A DNA stretch of 64,000 nucleotides from Favolaschia claudopus (GCA_037176885.1 JAWWNJ010000134.1:496001-560000); one strand, 5' to 3'; counted from the first letter of the stretch, positions 33,437 to 45,911 are shown. Program-made: numbers and translations. Notes: generated from the letters alone by a model not told the origin.

Positions 33437-33994
33437 TCACGACTCGGAATTCTTCCCTACATCCTTGGCCGCCTGCATGAGCTCGTATAATTGACCGATT
33501 TGCTCCGCCGACATCTGTGGGGAGAACTGTAAGGCGACCGCACGATTCAAGTGGGAAAACTGTCAACGAGCCTTTTCGTATACCGTCGGATCCAGCTTTT
33601 TCCCAGCAAAATCCTTGGCGCCGGGTCCTTTCGGGACGCCATCCAGGTAGACTTTCCATTGTGATAGAAAGCCAATGACATGGACAGGATTCGTTATTTT
33701 CTCGTGTCGTCGAAATTCTTGAAATAAATCAATGGTGGTACACAGGAGTCTGAGCTGAGATCCATGATCACCTGCTTTGACATAGTTGTCTCCCATGTAT
33801 CGAAGGTCTGCCGCCAGACCTCGATGCGCGCGTAATATCCGACGATATAGCCTGGCCAAAAAATCAGCCCGGGCCGGATTTTGACGGGAAGAACCCGAGT
33901 ACGGTTTGGGTGGTAGCAGCGAGGCGCTATACTCTGTAAGATTGAGTGGTCTGCTTGGGAAAGACTCGGCCAAACGAAGAAGTGTGGCTCGCAT
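33437..33994 (-). CDS. Succinate dehydrogenase assembly factor 3 (LYR protein, ACN9 family)
   Basis: Four exons, 33903-33994, 33772-33851, 33572-33717 and 33437-33514, giving 131 residues. ACN9/SDHAF3 proteins act in the mitochondrial matrix to help mature the iron-sulfur subunit of complex II. The LYR motif is in PLYRRILRAHRGL, followed by DNYVKAEFRRHEKITNP, HVIGFLSQWKVYL and MSAEQIGQLYELMQAAK. The start MRATLLRLA fits homologues; an in-frame Met at 34036 would add 14 residues. The third intron (33515-33571) seems to use a GC donor (AAG then GCTCGT), because a GT alternative would delete the conserved VYEK segment. Confidence 0.88.
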
Positions 33995-34781
33995 GACGAA
34001 CGTTGAGACGAAGAGAGAGTTGATGGGCACTGCCACACATCACGATCTGATGAATTTTGAAACCCCGCTAAGCGCCTTTCGTTTTACCACCACCACCATG
34101 TCAGCGAAACATTATATATCGGTGCAGGAATTGCCGGCTTTATGGGTTGGCTTCTGTGCAGGGGCTCCGAGGGTACTTTCTCATGTGCCCTGGTGGTTCC
34201 TGCCAGGGTAAGTGCTGCTGGCAAAACATCAATCTTAGCTTTGGCTGCGCTTCGATGGTCAGTACCCGCAAATTTCAGAAGGCGAAAACTCATAAGTACC
34301 GTTCCTGCACACAGAAATTTTTGAATCCTGGAACATATCACTTTACCCAGACGCAGTGCGCGGGCTCGTAGTACGTTTCTTTCTGATCAATCCTGCTTAA
34401 ACGTTGAAGACAATGAAAATCCCCAAAAGGACGAAGAGCCGTCGTCAGTCACCATCTGACGCCTCACAGTCCGTATCTGTCTTGAATTCTCAGTGCGGTG
34501 AGGAAGTCTCTGAATCATGGTTTGATGCAGTTGACCGATATACATGAGTCACCAATACTTCGAATCTCTAAAGGATCTCGTGTCTCATGCTCGTTCTCAG
34601 CAGCATCCCAGGATTCATCGAATGCACGATGTCGAGGGGAAAGGTATGATCTTGGAGTACACAGAACAGCATTATATTAATCAACAGGCGATGCGGCAGA
34701 TACAATTCGTAGCAAAGAACACACAGAGCAGTAATACATGGAAATCCAGGGTCCATACAGTCGTGGTGAGGCATCGCCGAC
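33995..34781. other. Intergenic, no gene seen
   Basis: About 0.8 kb with the presumed promoter of the SDHAF3 gene. A plus-strand ORF at 34544-34846 overlaps the zinc-binding protein's last exon and has no recognised homology. Confidence 0.5.
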
Positions 34782-35335
34782 TCAACAAGTCAATCGATCC
34801 ACACAACGCCCACGGTGTTTCTGCCAAAGACCTAGAAGCGTTATGAGAAGACTATTCTTGAGCGAGAGTGCGAAGTGGGTGGGTTACCTGGGTAGTATTC
34901 AGACCTCTTGTCAAGGCGGATCTCCTTCTGGCATTTCCGACAATGCACGAAGTGCCTGCCGAAGCGCTCCGCATAGAAGTCGGCCTTCAGAAGGGCGACT
35001 CGCTGCTCCAAGGTGCGCGCGCCCTTCTTCTTTCGATAGGTGGCGCTCTTCACGACCGGCACGTCGACCGGGCTAGTTGGATAAATGTCGGTGAGCTCAT
35101 GCATATGCTACTGTGCGGCACTGTCGACTTACTTGAGGAGATTTCTCAGGTATTTGGGGCCACGGCCGCGCCCACGGCGTGCACCAGCGTCGCGACGACG
35201 ACCTTGAGAAGGGCAGGTGCCCGTGGAGGTGTGGGCGTACCCATAATCACCGAAAAGAGTGCTCATGGTGGGTCCTCGAGGCGAGCCAAAGCGGTCGATG
35301 GCGAGCTTGGCCATTTGTTCGTGCAGGAGAGACAT
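34782..35335 (-). CDS. Small protein with C-x2-C / H-x3-C zinc-binding-like motif
   Basis: Three exons, 35133-35335, 34888-35072 and 34782-34831 (introns 60 and 56 nt), giving 145 residues. The first half is basic (RRRDAGARRGRGRGPK). The second half contains HCRKCQKEIRLDKR and, after the last intron, YYPGLWQKHRGRC, together a C-x2-C ... H-x3-C pattern that probably binds one zinc ion. As I recall, similar CxxCxKxIxLD ... YYPxLWxKHRxxC proteins are frequent in mushrooms without known function; nucleic-acid binding is a guess from the basic stretch. Confidence 0.7.
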
Positions 35336-36660
35336 GTGGGGTGCAAAGTGGAGGAGCGATTTGGGAGTAAAGAACTGGTGGTAAAAGGCTGAGGGCTTTT
35401 AAGGTGTCCACACTCGGCACCGCCTGAATTGGTTATTGTTTGGTTCAATGATGGTACCACCTCAGAACAAGGCGGTCGGTCTCCTGGTGATACCTGAAAA
35501 ATGATTTTCACGGCGCTGATCCCTTCTTTTTTTCCGGTCCGTTTTGTTGTCTCTTGAATACAATAACATCTGATTATTCACATAGGCTCTTCTGCTTTGT
35601 TCTTATACAATTCGTCCCGGCAATGGTCACAAATTTATAGAATATTCTCTGGACTTGTTCTTGCGACGCAGGACACACACAAATGAAAGTGAGTCCAGAA
35701 GCCGAAATTTCCCTCAAACTGAAAGCTGATCATGATTGTGACCCACAAGTGACCCAGCTAGGCGACGGCCGGCCGGAGAAGGCCCACCAAATCGATTGTG
35801 GGCGCATCGGGGCTCGAGTCAATATTCCGGACTGATTTTCCGGGATATAATGAAATGGAAGGAGAAAAGGTGTGCATGGTACGCACGGCCTTCACGCTGC
35901 CGCCAAACTGAGACTGAACAGCCCATTCATGGCAAGTTCTGGAGTAGAAACAGCCAAATCTGAGCGCCAGCCTTGATCAGCCTCGCTGCAGTGCGTGAAG
36001 GTGTGTGATAGCAGTCATTATAATCATTCTGGCTCATTTTTCACACCAACCGCACATAACAGCAGCCGAATCTGAAGCTTCGCAGTAAAAATTACAGTAA
36101 AACGAAAGTTGAGAAATTCGACTCACGTGATCCAACGCGTCTCTTCGCGGCACGCAACATGGCCAAAGAACGATTTTTCTCTCGCGTTCGCGTGTGTCTG
36201 GTTTTCTTGGAAACTGCCCTGCAATCCCCTTGACGCAGACGCATCATTACCCGAGTGGCATAACACCAAGTTCTTCCCCATTCCCAACAGTGGAAGGCTT
36301 GTGGACCCTTGTGGATCACTATTGGCTCGGTATGAGATGATGCACAAGGGAATTTCCCGCCGGTGTCTGATGCGCCAAGGAATTCCCTATTGTCTTGGAC
36401 CATCCTTCTGCGTCGTAACCAAGCCGTTTCGGACAATCTCTCCCAAAATCTAGGTATGCTCTCCAAATAGTGTGAATCTGCCAAACTAAGAACAAGGTCA
36501 AGTCTAAACGTGGAAACGCTGTGAATGTCCGTCTATTGTCTTGCTGTTCGCTTATTGTGCCCCGCTGGCATCGGCTACAGGCTGTACCACTTCCCTTGAT
36601 TATCTTACGAGACGACCGTCCGACTCATATGCTGTCTCAACGGTTTACCCATGCAAGTCA
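35336..36660. other. Intergenic 1.3 kb, no gene seen
   Basis: Upstream of both the zinc-binding protein (-) and the F-box-like gene (+). Overlapping ORFs at 36092-36484 on both strands carry no recognised domain. Confidence 0.5.
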
Positions 36661-38240
36661 ATGGCTCAGACGCCCGTCCTCCACACCCTCCCAGCAGAGC
36701 TGGTGCGGGAGATCATTCGCGCCTCCTGCGAGGAGTCTTCGGAGATAGTCCTCCCCGTTCCAACGCCCCCATCCCCCGTCTTATCGGCCTCGCAATTCTG
36801 CAGCAGATGGCGCACGATCGCCCACTGCGAGCGCGCGTTATGGCAGAACTTCCGAATTGATCTCCCGGACGCCCTCAGCGAAGCACAGTACGAGACATTG
36901 ATGAATTATCTCGCAAACGGCGCTCGCAGCAATCGCCTTACCCTGACCCTTCGACAAGGCGTACATCGGGCGTTGGATGTGAACCCAGCGATCCACATTC
37001 TCGTCTCATATGCGCCTCATCTACGATCTCTCTCCCTCGAGCTTCCCGCGGAAACATTTATCGAACTTCTTACGCTCCCGGTGCCTCCACTCGCACTACA
37101 TCACCTAGAAGAGCTCTCCGTGGGGGTTCGAGTAACAGAGGAAATCGAGGACGCGTTTATGGCCGTAGACACTCTTCCGTCTCCTTTCTTCAACATAGCG
37201 CCGCAACTGACGACGTTGACACTGGGATACGACCGTCTCAGGCCCATTCCACTCATGCCTTTCCCTATAGAGCCATTCAATTTACCTTGGAACCAATTAA
37301 CCCGCGTCAACGCTGTGAATGTTTGGTGCGATGTCAACCATTTCTTTCTCTTTGCATTGCGGTCTCCCAACGTCAGTTTCACTCTCCTTGCACTCTCTGA
37401 ATTACCACTGCTGAAACCTTCACTTAATCAGCTCACCGAATTTGTGTTGACTCTCGATGCCGAAGGCACGCTCATCTTCGCCAATCCACGAGGAACGCTG
37501 ACGTGCTCTCAGATACGGAAGACCCAGAAAGCCCCGAGGACATCTCAACGCTCCCCAACCTGCGCAAATTTCACGTCACTTTTCTGGACTTCTACCGCTG
37601 GCTTTGGACAAACACGACGATGCCGGGCATCGTCGATCTAAAGATCGCGACATATATCGACGATCTTGAATGGGAGGATGACGCGTTCGAGGAATTCATG
37701 GACCGCTCATGTTTCAACCTAACACACCTCGAGCTGCACTTTGGGCTCCACAATTTGTGCTTAGCTATGCCCCAGCTTCTGAATCGGAGTCCAGAGCTCC
37801 TGGAGCTAACTGTACGCTGGACTCGGGAAGACGAACCGGAGGAAGCTATGGATAACACCCCGCTCATGGCATTGCTAGCGTACGATCCCAATACTCCGCT
37901 GAAGAATGCGCAAATCCATACCCTCAGAGTGGACGCAACACGCGGGAGTCTGCAGATGCTCACATCTCGGGCAACGGCGCCGAACTCCACATTGAAGGAG
38001 GTAGTGCTGTACGCGCGGGAACCGGCGGCCTGCGTAAGCGTTTTTGCGACCGAGATCTACCGGATACGTGCGGCGGGTGTGGATGTGCGGTGTGAAGAGA
38101 TCGTCTTTCCTGACAAGTGGGTATACCAAGATCAAGCGGATCTTGATCCTCGACCGATGGCTATGGAGGATGACGAAGAAGAGGAAGAGACCACAGGCTC
38201 GGAGGAGGAGGAAGCAGATGCAGAAGAGTCGGGATCGTAA
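36661..38240 (+). pseudogene. F-box/LRR-like protein with one frame break
   Basis: The start MAQTPVLHTLPAELVREII is an F-box, continuing through SQFCSRWRTIAHCERALW into leucine-rich sequence. The first frame is good to about 37490 (LTEFVLTLDAEGTLIFANP). From about 37491 the protein continues in another frame (SDTEDPESPEDISTLPNL, KFHVTFLDFYRWLW) to the stop at 38240, ending in a run of acidic residues. No GT...AG pair of credible length restores the frame, so a one-base change near 37495 is the simplest explanation: a genuine pseudogene or a sequence error. F-box proteins recruit substrates to SCF ubiquitin ligases; this family is greatly expanded and fast-changing in mushrooms. The upstream ATG at 36541 is less likely as the start. 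Confidence 0.65.
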
Positions 38241-38959
38241 TCTCACCGTCATACCCATACCCACCGATACCCCTCGATTTATGATACCTCCTTCGCGAGA
38301 GGACGGCAAAGCCGGTAGATCATAAGCAAGGATTTTCATAACAAAACATTATACACTCGACATTACCTAGGCTCGTGACCAACCGCTTCTTCACGTGGCT
38401 GCGCTTTATCACGTTGCGAAGCGGCTGGGATGACTCGTCATCTTTTTTGGCTGGTCCACCAAAATGCGGTTTCGGACTTGGTTTTTTCGACCTTCCGCAC
38501 CTTTGAAAAAAGTGTCAGGAGTTGCATAGTGAAAGTGGAGCAGTTTTGGATTCTAAAGCAAACGAGCCTCACTTGTTTTCCAATTTTCCCGAAAATCAAG
38601 TCGGGCTCAATGGATTCTAAATCGGAAATGGGCCAACTTTCATTGTATGACCAGGGCAGTTGGGGGAAAGAGGCGGAAGATAGGCAAAGGTGAATTATGG
38701 GGAGAACAAGGCAGAAACGAGCTGAAACGACTAAGTCCGAAATCATGTTTAGCGGCATCAGCCAAAATCGTGACCAATTGTTCCAGTCGCTATGACAGCT
38801 TATCTCGCTCGCCCCGTGATGAGCGTCATAGCGTACTGGTCGCGAGTCTAGACATTACCATACCACACTATCCCATCCCAAGCATCCCAAAACAATCGTC
38901 GTGCGAAGCTACCTATACAAGTACACTCATCACAACTCAAGTTAGTCGCGAAAACCATT
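38241..38959. other. Intergenic, no gene seen
   Basis: Convergent spacer between the F-box-like gene and the peptide transporter. Short AT-rich ORFs only. Confidence 0.55.
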
Positions 38960-41577
38960 TTACACCTTCTCCTCTTCCCGCTCCACAGCCTCCGTATTCA
39001 CATGACCTTCCGGAATCGCGTTGAGCTGCGACTCCATCTTGTCGATGCCGCGAACGTGTATCCAGAAGACGATGCCGGAGACGAAGGAGATGACGCCCAT
39101 GGAGCCGTAGTTCCATACGAGGAGGGGATCCTGAGGGAGCGGGATGAGTATTGCGCAATAGAAACGGAAGAAAAGAGAAAGCCAGAGTGGTGACATCATC
39201 GGTACCGAGGCAGGAGGAGAGGAGAATAGAGAAAGACGCTCACCGTCGACAAGCTGACGAACGCCTCGCCAATCGCGCTGGCAAGCCCAGACTGGAACAG
39301 GAAGACGGACATGACGAGCGAGCGCATGTTCTTCGGCGCCTTGGTGAACGCGTACTCGAGGCCGGTGATGGAGGCGAAGATCTCGGAGATGGCGATGAGG
39401 ATGTAGGAGCCGGTCTGCGTGGTCGAATCGTTAGTAATGAAGGGATAGCGGGGGAAAGCAGGGGAGAAGAGGAGGAATACACACCTGAATCCAGACATTC
39501 AGCGGCGAGGGGATGACATTGCCGTCATCGTCGGCACAGGTCGTGGCGTTGTATCCACAAGGGCTGGTCTGTAACACGGGGAGCTTCAGCATGTGTTCCG
39601 TAGTATAGTAGCTATCATCGACTGACCTTGTAAATGTAATGCTGTACGGCAGCCGCCCAGGCCATCGCGGCCGCACCAGTCAAGAACCCGGCGAATACCT
39701 TCTTGAGGGGGGTGAAGTTCCAGCCCCAGCGGTAGAAGGCGGGGTAGATCTATGTGCGGGGAAGCAAGCGAACGAGATGAGTATATTGGAAGGGGAAGGA
39801 AGGGGAGGACGCACGATTCTATCACAGATGGGAATGAGGATGATCAGGGCGAGGGGGTCGAGATTGGAGAGAATGTCGTTAGGCAGGCCGTGCGTATTCA
39901 TAGAACCCGCTTGCGAGGTCAAGTTGTTGGTCATTTGGTTATATGTCAGCCCTATATTCACCATCGTCAGCTCCGCAAACGATCCAAGCAAGGCAACGAG
40001 TAATACGCACACCAAAGCGGGAAATACAGGAACACCCAGCACGCCTTGATACCCCTGCGCACCTCAGCAACCCAGGTGTCATCGTAGGTCATCCACCGCG
40101 GCTTCGGCTTGCCCGCAGCGACCACGTTGGTGGGCTTCGCGGCCTCCCAGAAGTCCGGCGCGTTGAGGTTGCGGATGGTCTTGACGGGGTTCAACGACCA
40201 GCGCCCGCGCGCGGCGTACCCGAAGGCGTTGAGGAAGAGCGCGAGGACGGAGCCGGTGGGCGGGGAGCGGACGTAGCGGTTGCGGCCGAAGAAGAGGACC
40301 AGCGGGCAGAAGAGGAAGACGATGGTGGGGAGGGTGTAGGAGAGCCAGAAGCCGACGTACTGTGGGGTGGCGTTAGCGGGGGAAGAAAATGCAAGCCAGG
40401 CGAGAGAGAGAGGGAGAGAGACGAACCTTCTCAGCGTAGACCATGGTGATTTGGCCGACGAGCGCACCGACGTTGATGAAGAGGTAGAAGTACATGTATA
40501 CACGCGCAATTGTCAATGTCGGATCGACAATAACACGCTCTCCAGATCTTGTGGTACGAATGAAGAGCTTCGTGCGACGGTATTGCTCCGCGACGAGAGG
40601 CGAGATATTTGCCTTGAAGAGACCGGTACCTGTATAGGAAACGTGTCAGCACCTTCTCCTCGATTGAAGACACAAGGATGCGAAAACCCACCGAAACCCA
40701 TAATAACCTGCGCCAGCATAAACACACCAAGGGAGGTGTTAGGTTTTTCAATGACACCGGGAACGGCCGAGACGATTAGGATGATGTGGCCGACGAGAGC
40801 GACGAGGACGGCGACACAAATGGTCTTGTACCGACCCCAGTGTGCGTCAGCGATGTACGCGCCGATGAGCGGGGTCACATAGCACCTACACCGAGTTGAT
40901 TAGTCAGAAAAAAGTTATCTGAATAGAATTATATTGAATAGGGCTGCGGCCCGCGGAAAATCTCTGCGACATGAAAGATACGCGGGGCGCGCAGCAAAAT
41001 GCGGGGAGGGAGACAGATCGTTGCGATGGGACGGCAAACGCAAGCAAACGACGGGTATTGTGCGCGGTACTCACCAGAATTGATAGAATGTACCGATACC
41101 CGTGGATGTTTGCTGGCCCTTACCGAGGGCACCAGACTGCCCGTTAGGGCCACCTGCACCGGTGTGAGAGCCAGGGGGGAGGGTGTGTTGGAGGAAGTTC
41201 GTGAAGACAATGCTGGAGCCGTAGAACTAGGGCAGAAAAATGTCAGAAAATGATATGAAAAGCGAATAGGACCGGAACGCACGGAAAAGCGCTCAGCAGC
41301 TTCAACGGCTGCGATGACTGCGAGATGGTGAGAAAATTGCGGGGAAAGCGAGGAAAGTATCGGGCAACGTACGGTAGCCATTCCAGGGGATCGCATCCGA
41401 TACACGGCGAAGGGTGAGTTTCTCCTCCTCAGTAGGGAATTCAAGCCCGTCGTAGATTCCGTCATCAGCTTCCTCCACTGAGAACGAGTGCTCCGAGCGC
41501 GCTTTGTCGTCGACGTGTTTGAGCACTTCGCTTTGTGCAACGACGAGATCGACGTCGGCAGGCTGCAGTCCGGCCAT
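38960..41577 (-). CDS. POT/PTR2-family proton-coupled peptide transporter
   Basis: Eleven exons: 41373-41577, 41283-41317, 41075-41226, 40692-40885, 40427-40629, 40011-40359, 39815-39951, 39627-39749, 39485-39568, 39244-39414 and 38960-39130, giving 607 residues. It imports di- and tripeptides with protons across the plasma membrane. Visible: an acidic N-terminal tail; IAAVEAAERFSFYG (ExxER-type proton-site helix); the POT signature GAYIADAHWGRYKTI; FKANISPLVAEQ; PLWWLTYNQMTNNL; SLDPLALIILIPICDR-type helices; and GLEYAFTKAPKNMRS near the C-terminus, characteristic of the family. Two introns are longer than usual here (40886-41074 at 189 nt and 39131-39243 at 113 nt). Confidence 0.95.
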
Positions 41578-41830
41578 TGCAATACTCTAGTGAAAAGTAT
41601 GCGGTAGTGGTGGCGGGAGGGAGAGACGGACGGTGGAAACCTTTGATTGCAGCCGAGTTATATGGGGCCTCGGGTCGTGTGCTGTTTCGTCCCAAAACGA
41701 AAGCATGTGGAGAGCAGATAAGCGTCACTTGGGCCCCATGTGCTCCAGCCTCGCTAAAATCTATCGGCGAGTCGAAGCCGGCTGGAACTGACCCAGAACT
41801 GCGCATTAGAGTGAATCTTTCGAGCAAGAT
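41578..41830. promoter_or_regulatory. Presumed promoter of the peptide transporter
   Basis: Short spacer between the transporter start and the next minus-strand candidate gene. No defined motif was identified. Confidence 0.35.
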
Positions 41831-42615
41831 TTAATCCTGAAGTAGCGGGAACCTACCAGGGTGGAACGATGCATCGAGCAGACCGTCTTCGCCATTATCG
41901 AAGAGCCAGTGTCGACTCGGAAACGTGGGAGCCAAAGTTGCTTCGACGACACTATTTTTAGCACGCGTCGGCCCGGCAACAGCCGGCTTGGCGCTTTTTG
42001 AAAGTGGCGCGCGAAGAGCTCTGCTGTGGATCATTGAATAGAGCTAACTTAGGTAGAAGGCGCAAAGAAGGCACGACGGCCCAGCAGTGGGAGTTCAAGA
42101 TGAAAATAGAAACATACAAGATTTTCGCAAGGCGAGAAGACAACGGATCCAACCCGAAAAAAAACTCAACGGTCCTTATCGCTCCCGAGTCTCTAGCCTC
42201 TAACTGAGTATCCCCAAGAAGATGGAAACAGTCAATAAATTTGGAGCAGTGCCTGAAATGGCTCACTCACAGTCTCCCACCAGCTCCCACCACAAGTCCC
42301 CTTGACAGTAAAAACGCTGACTGGCTTCTTTTGTGATTCTGAAGATCCGAATGGTGCCTGAAACCCGCTCCCGCTAACCAACTTGATACGTCTCGCAATG
42401 TGAAAGTTCTCGAGCAAGCCGGGCGCCGAAATGTTCTGCGTCGAATGTCAGAGTCGAATGTCGACTGAAGACGACCAAACGACGCAAGAACGGAAGTGTT
42501 TCAGCGTGCAATCATGATCAGCAAGCGGCCATCGTGAGAAGTGTGCGCCGCATGTGATGATCCGCGCGTCAGACGGAGGCAATTGTCGGGGAGCGGGATT
42601 GATAGGAACACTCAT
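41831..42615 (-). CDS. Unrecognised small protein, four-exon candidate
   Basis: A model of exons 42484-42615, 42271-42435, 42118-42203 and 41831-42023 joins in frame at three GT-AG introns (48, 67 and 94 nt) to give 191 residues. It starts MSVPINPAPRQLPPSDARII and contains CGAHFSRWPLADHDCTLKHF, APGLLENFHIARRIKLVSGS, VFTVKGTCGG and SRHWLFDNGEDGLL. No known domain, signal peptide or membrane helix was recognised. The intact frame across four exons and the natural-looking protein argue for a gene; lack of homology keeps confidence low. Confidence 0.42.
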
Positions 42616-42945
42616 TTTAGATGGCCGGTGTTTGTGCCAGAAAACATAGGAAAATATTCGAAGTGAAAAGTAGCAGAAGAATAGACGGAACGGGGCGCTG
42701 GAGAAATGAATGCGCAAATCAGTTAGAAGCGGTTGAAGCCCACTAGAAACTGATACTCACGCACGAAATGTTTTCTCTGTATTCTTTGCTCATTTTTGCA
42801 ACTGAAAAGTGAGAGTTGGAAGCCGCACACCTGCAGCGAGTTCACAATTTTGCTCTACAATTCCAAAACACGATCCTGTCGCTCTATCAGCTTCAAAATC
42901 CCCGACCATTGGATTGAAATTCATACCTGCCACCATCGCTTTACT
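42616..42945. other. Intergenic, no gene seen
   Basis: Spacer of 330 bp between two minus-strand genes; presumed promoter of the four-exon candidate. Confidence 0.5.
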
Positions 42946-44159
42946 TCACGCTCCTCCGTAACCATCTGCAACTTCAAAAGAAATGAGGCAAGACACCGAC
43001 GCAATCATAACCAGAACAAATCGCACCATATTTCGAGCCATCAGACGAGGAAATCGGTCTGACGATAATGTTTCTTCCTCTGGACTTGAAGCCATTGTTA
43101 GGAATTGTACAACGCGAGGTCTCGAAGTGGCTTGGGGAGAAGATAGCACCCAGTCGAGCAACGCGCAGTCTGCGCCGGAAAAGGTGTTTCCCCAGACCAC
43201 GAACACTATAGTGTGGAGGTGACTGCATTGCGAGATTTTGGCTAGCGTCGCAGGGACCATCGGAGGAAGCCCTTCAAAGATCGTTATGCGAAAGATTCGC
43301 AATTCAGGAAACAAGGAGAGGTCGAGCGGAGTCTCTTCGTCCTATCCAAGAATCAAATTTCCGTTTGGGTATGAATAGGTGTACTCACCATAGGATCAAT
43401 ATCGAGGACACGAAGCGCATGGGTAGGTATCGTGTCCCATTGAATAGGCGACAAACAGGAAATGGAAAATGCCTTGAGGCCAGTAAGATCAAAGGGATAA
43501 AACCCCAGCGAATGCGGGGTCTGGGGCGTCTTGGTGAGAGCTCGCACCCCGACTGTAAGCCCCAGAGACCTCAGTTGCATCGGCAGATCCACGTTAAATG
43601 CAGTTATCGGTTTAAGGGATGCCTTTTGATCGTAGGCGACCTCGAGGTGCTCGATAGAGGAGGAGAGATGCGGCAGGACATAGGCCACGCACTCGGGGAG
43701 TGGGATACTGTATACAGAGACAGAAAGACGTACTACCGCAAAGTGCGCAGCGCAAACCCAAAAGAGACTTGAGAGCAGCTCCGTATTGTCTTGACCGGCG
43801 CAGGGTAAGCGATAGACTCTGCAGATACCCAGGGTGAACGGGATATCGACGCTGCATAATTTTTTCATTCAAGGGGGAGTGAAGAAATTCTGAGTGCGAC
43901 TCGTCGCCGAGTCTGAGTTCCCGGACATAACGCACAAGATGTGGGGACTCGGCCAACGCTTTATACAGTTGGCTGAGTATAACATCATATGAATGCGTGT
44001 CCGTTTCGAATAGGTCCATTGGGGCGAAAAAAAGGTGGGACTTGTCCAAGGGCGAGCGACTAGTGCGCACGAGAGAAGATCGCGTCGAGACGATGCGAGA
44101 GACCCGATGCAGAGATCCAGCAGCTCAGGGATTTCGAGAGGATTCTGTTTGCTCGACAT
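42946..44159 (-). pseudogene. F-box/LRR-like gene with two frameshifts at homopolymer runs
   Basis: Starts MSSKQNPLEIPELLDLCIGS with an F-box (SRRDLLSCALVARPW). It then switches frame near 44027-44033 (seven A on the plus strand) to MDLFETDTHSYDVILSQLYK, and again at 43860-43865 (six T on the plus strand) to LCSVDIPFTLGICRVYRL. The third frame continues through an intron (43342-43388) to FPELRIFRITIFEG and the stop at 42946. The downstream frame is otherwise intact for over 300 codons. Because both breaks coincide with homopolymers, sequencing error is as likely as true decay. An SCF adaptor role is inferred from the family only. Confidence 0.62.
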
Positions 44160-44669
44160 GGTGGTCAAGGGCGGAGTTTGGCGGAGCTCAAAATTAATTG
44201 ATGTGGCGATGCACTTCTGATGACCGGTTGTTTTTTCTCTTCTTGCTTGGTTGCTTACTCGATGTTTTGTGCGGAGTAAGAATATTCCACAACAATGGGT
44301 TAGAATCAAGCCCTACCCTGATCTTGTACAGAGCCATATAGAACAATGTTCATATATTTAGATGTTTGTCGCACCGAAGTCCGAAAGTTGAATATGGGGT
44401 TTCAACGATTCAGGCGGATCGAGAGCCAGTTGTGCGAGAAATAACCATGCGAGCTGGGCTTGCAATCCAAGAAATGAGCAAGAAGGATGTAGTATAACCC
44501 GTTAATTACTTCGAGCCTCATCAAATCACGGCTGCTCGAGTGAAGACTTCAGACGGAGAAGACCAAGAGTCCAATGTCAATGTCGAAGTAAAGGCATCCG
44601 AAGTCTGGAGTCGCGCTGAATAAGTGGCTTCTAACCAGAGATTTACAAGCACTCGTACACATATACTTG
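44160..44669. other. Intergenic, no gene seen
   Basis: Presumed promoter of the F-box-like gene, plus the downstream region of the isomerase gene. No other signal. Confidence 0.5.
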
Positions 44670-45911
44670 TTACAATTTTGATTTCCGCAAAGGCGCGAAC
44701 ACCGGCTGACTGCGAGCTTTGGCGGCTCGAAGACTTTCTGGGATGTCCTAAACAATATCATGTCATTTTTTACGCAACAGAGAGACGCGTCTGAGCCGCA
44801 AACTCACAGCAGTCTGCAAGGCACCAGCGTTCCATGCAGCAGTGTATTCAAGATTCTGAGCCACACTGTATAGAATTCGTCAGCCAGATTGAATATCATC
44901 AAAGCTGATGTATCAACACAAGTGAAGCGCCCACCTATGATCCCGCGAATGCGTCAAAATCCGCTTCGTCCCACTCACTGCGACAGGGCTCTTCTGCGCG
45001 ATGACAGCGGCCAAATCAAGCGCAGCGCGCACGACGCCCTCTCGGCCACCCGCTACTACGTTGGAGAGGAGACCGAGTCGTAAAGCTTCCTCGGCCGAAA
45101 ACATCCGCGCTGTATACGCTAATTCTCGCATAAGGGATTCGTTGCCTGAGATTTTGGGTAGGTAGGCGAGTGTGCCGATGTCTGCAGCCAGACCGACGTC
45201 GACTTCCTAGAATTATAGCGAAGGAAGTTCTCAGTCAAGAGAAAAAAATACCAAGACAACAGTGGTATATATATTTTATCCGCACCTTGATCGTGAATTG
45301 CGTTCCCTCCGCTGCAAGCCGTATATCGCAGGCCGAGATAATATCAATACCAAGTCCAATGACCAGCCCATGCACTGCGGCGATTACAGGAAATGGACAG
45401 CGCTCCGGAGACCCGATTGCGTGCTGGAATTCTTTGAGATGTGTGTGGGTGGCGAGGGATTTGCGAGCGTTGTCAGCGGCGGGTGGTCCGGCGCCCAGGT
45501 CTGCAACTAGAGAAGATCAGAGATTCAACTCACCATTACGGTGAAAACAGAACCAAAACAAAGCGGACGACATACTGTCGATTCCAGCGGTAAACACCTT
45601 CGGAAGAGCCGAGGAAAGCACAAGGGCGCGAACGTCGCGTCCCTCATGCGTTATTCTGTCCATCAGAGCGCCGTAGTCCGCCCATAATCTTGAATAGCAT
45701 CAACTCTAGCACTTTCCTGAAAGACAGGGGACACGGACTCGCTCGAAAATGCGTTCACGGGCGTTCTAGGATGGATTGCCATCGAATGAGTGAGTGATAT
45801 CTGTGAGTGATGAAAGGGGCTTGGATACCTGTGAAGTTCAACATGCAGAACGTGGGGATGAGGTTCCGAGACGTTTATCCACTTGGACGATAGACTCGCG
45901 GCCAAGGACAT
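44670..45911 (-). CDS. Peroxisomal delta(3,5)-delta(2,4)-dienoyl-CoA isomerase (enoyl-CoA hydratase family)
   Basis: Seven exons: 45829-45911, 45740-45766, 45576-45688, 45286-45506, 44935-45206, 44808-44865 and 44670-44747, giving 283 residues. Crotonase-fold enzyme that moves double bonds of dienoyl-CoA during oxidation of unsaturated fatty acids. Landmarks are RTPVNAFSSELW, VFTAGIDIADL (first oxyanion-hole region), PVIAAVHGLVIGLGIDII, ACDIRLAAEGTQFTIKEVDV with the acidic active-site region, LAADIGTLAYLPKI, and SPVAVSGTKRILTHSRDHSVA, all typical of ECH1-type isomerases. The protein ends KSKL, a canonical type 1 peroxisomal targeting signal, which supports a peroxisomal location. Confidence 0.92.

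Noticed and set aside
39151..40882. Several plus-strand ORFs of 100-170 codons
   Set aside because: Antisense shadows of the peptide transporter exons.
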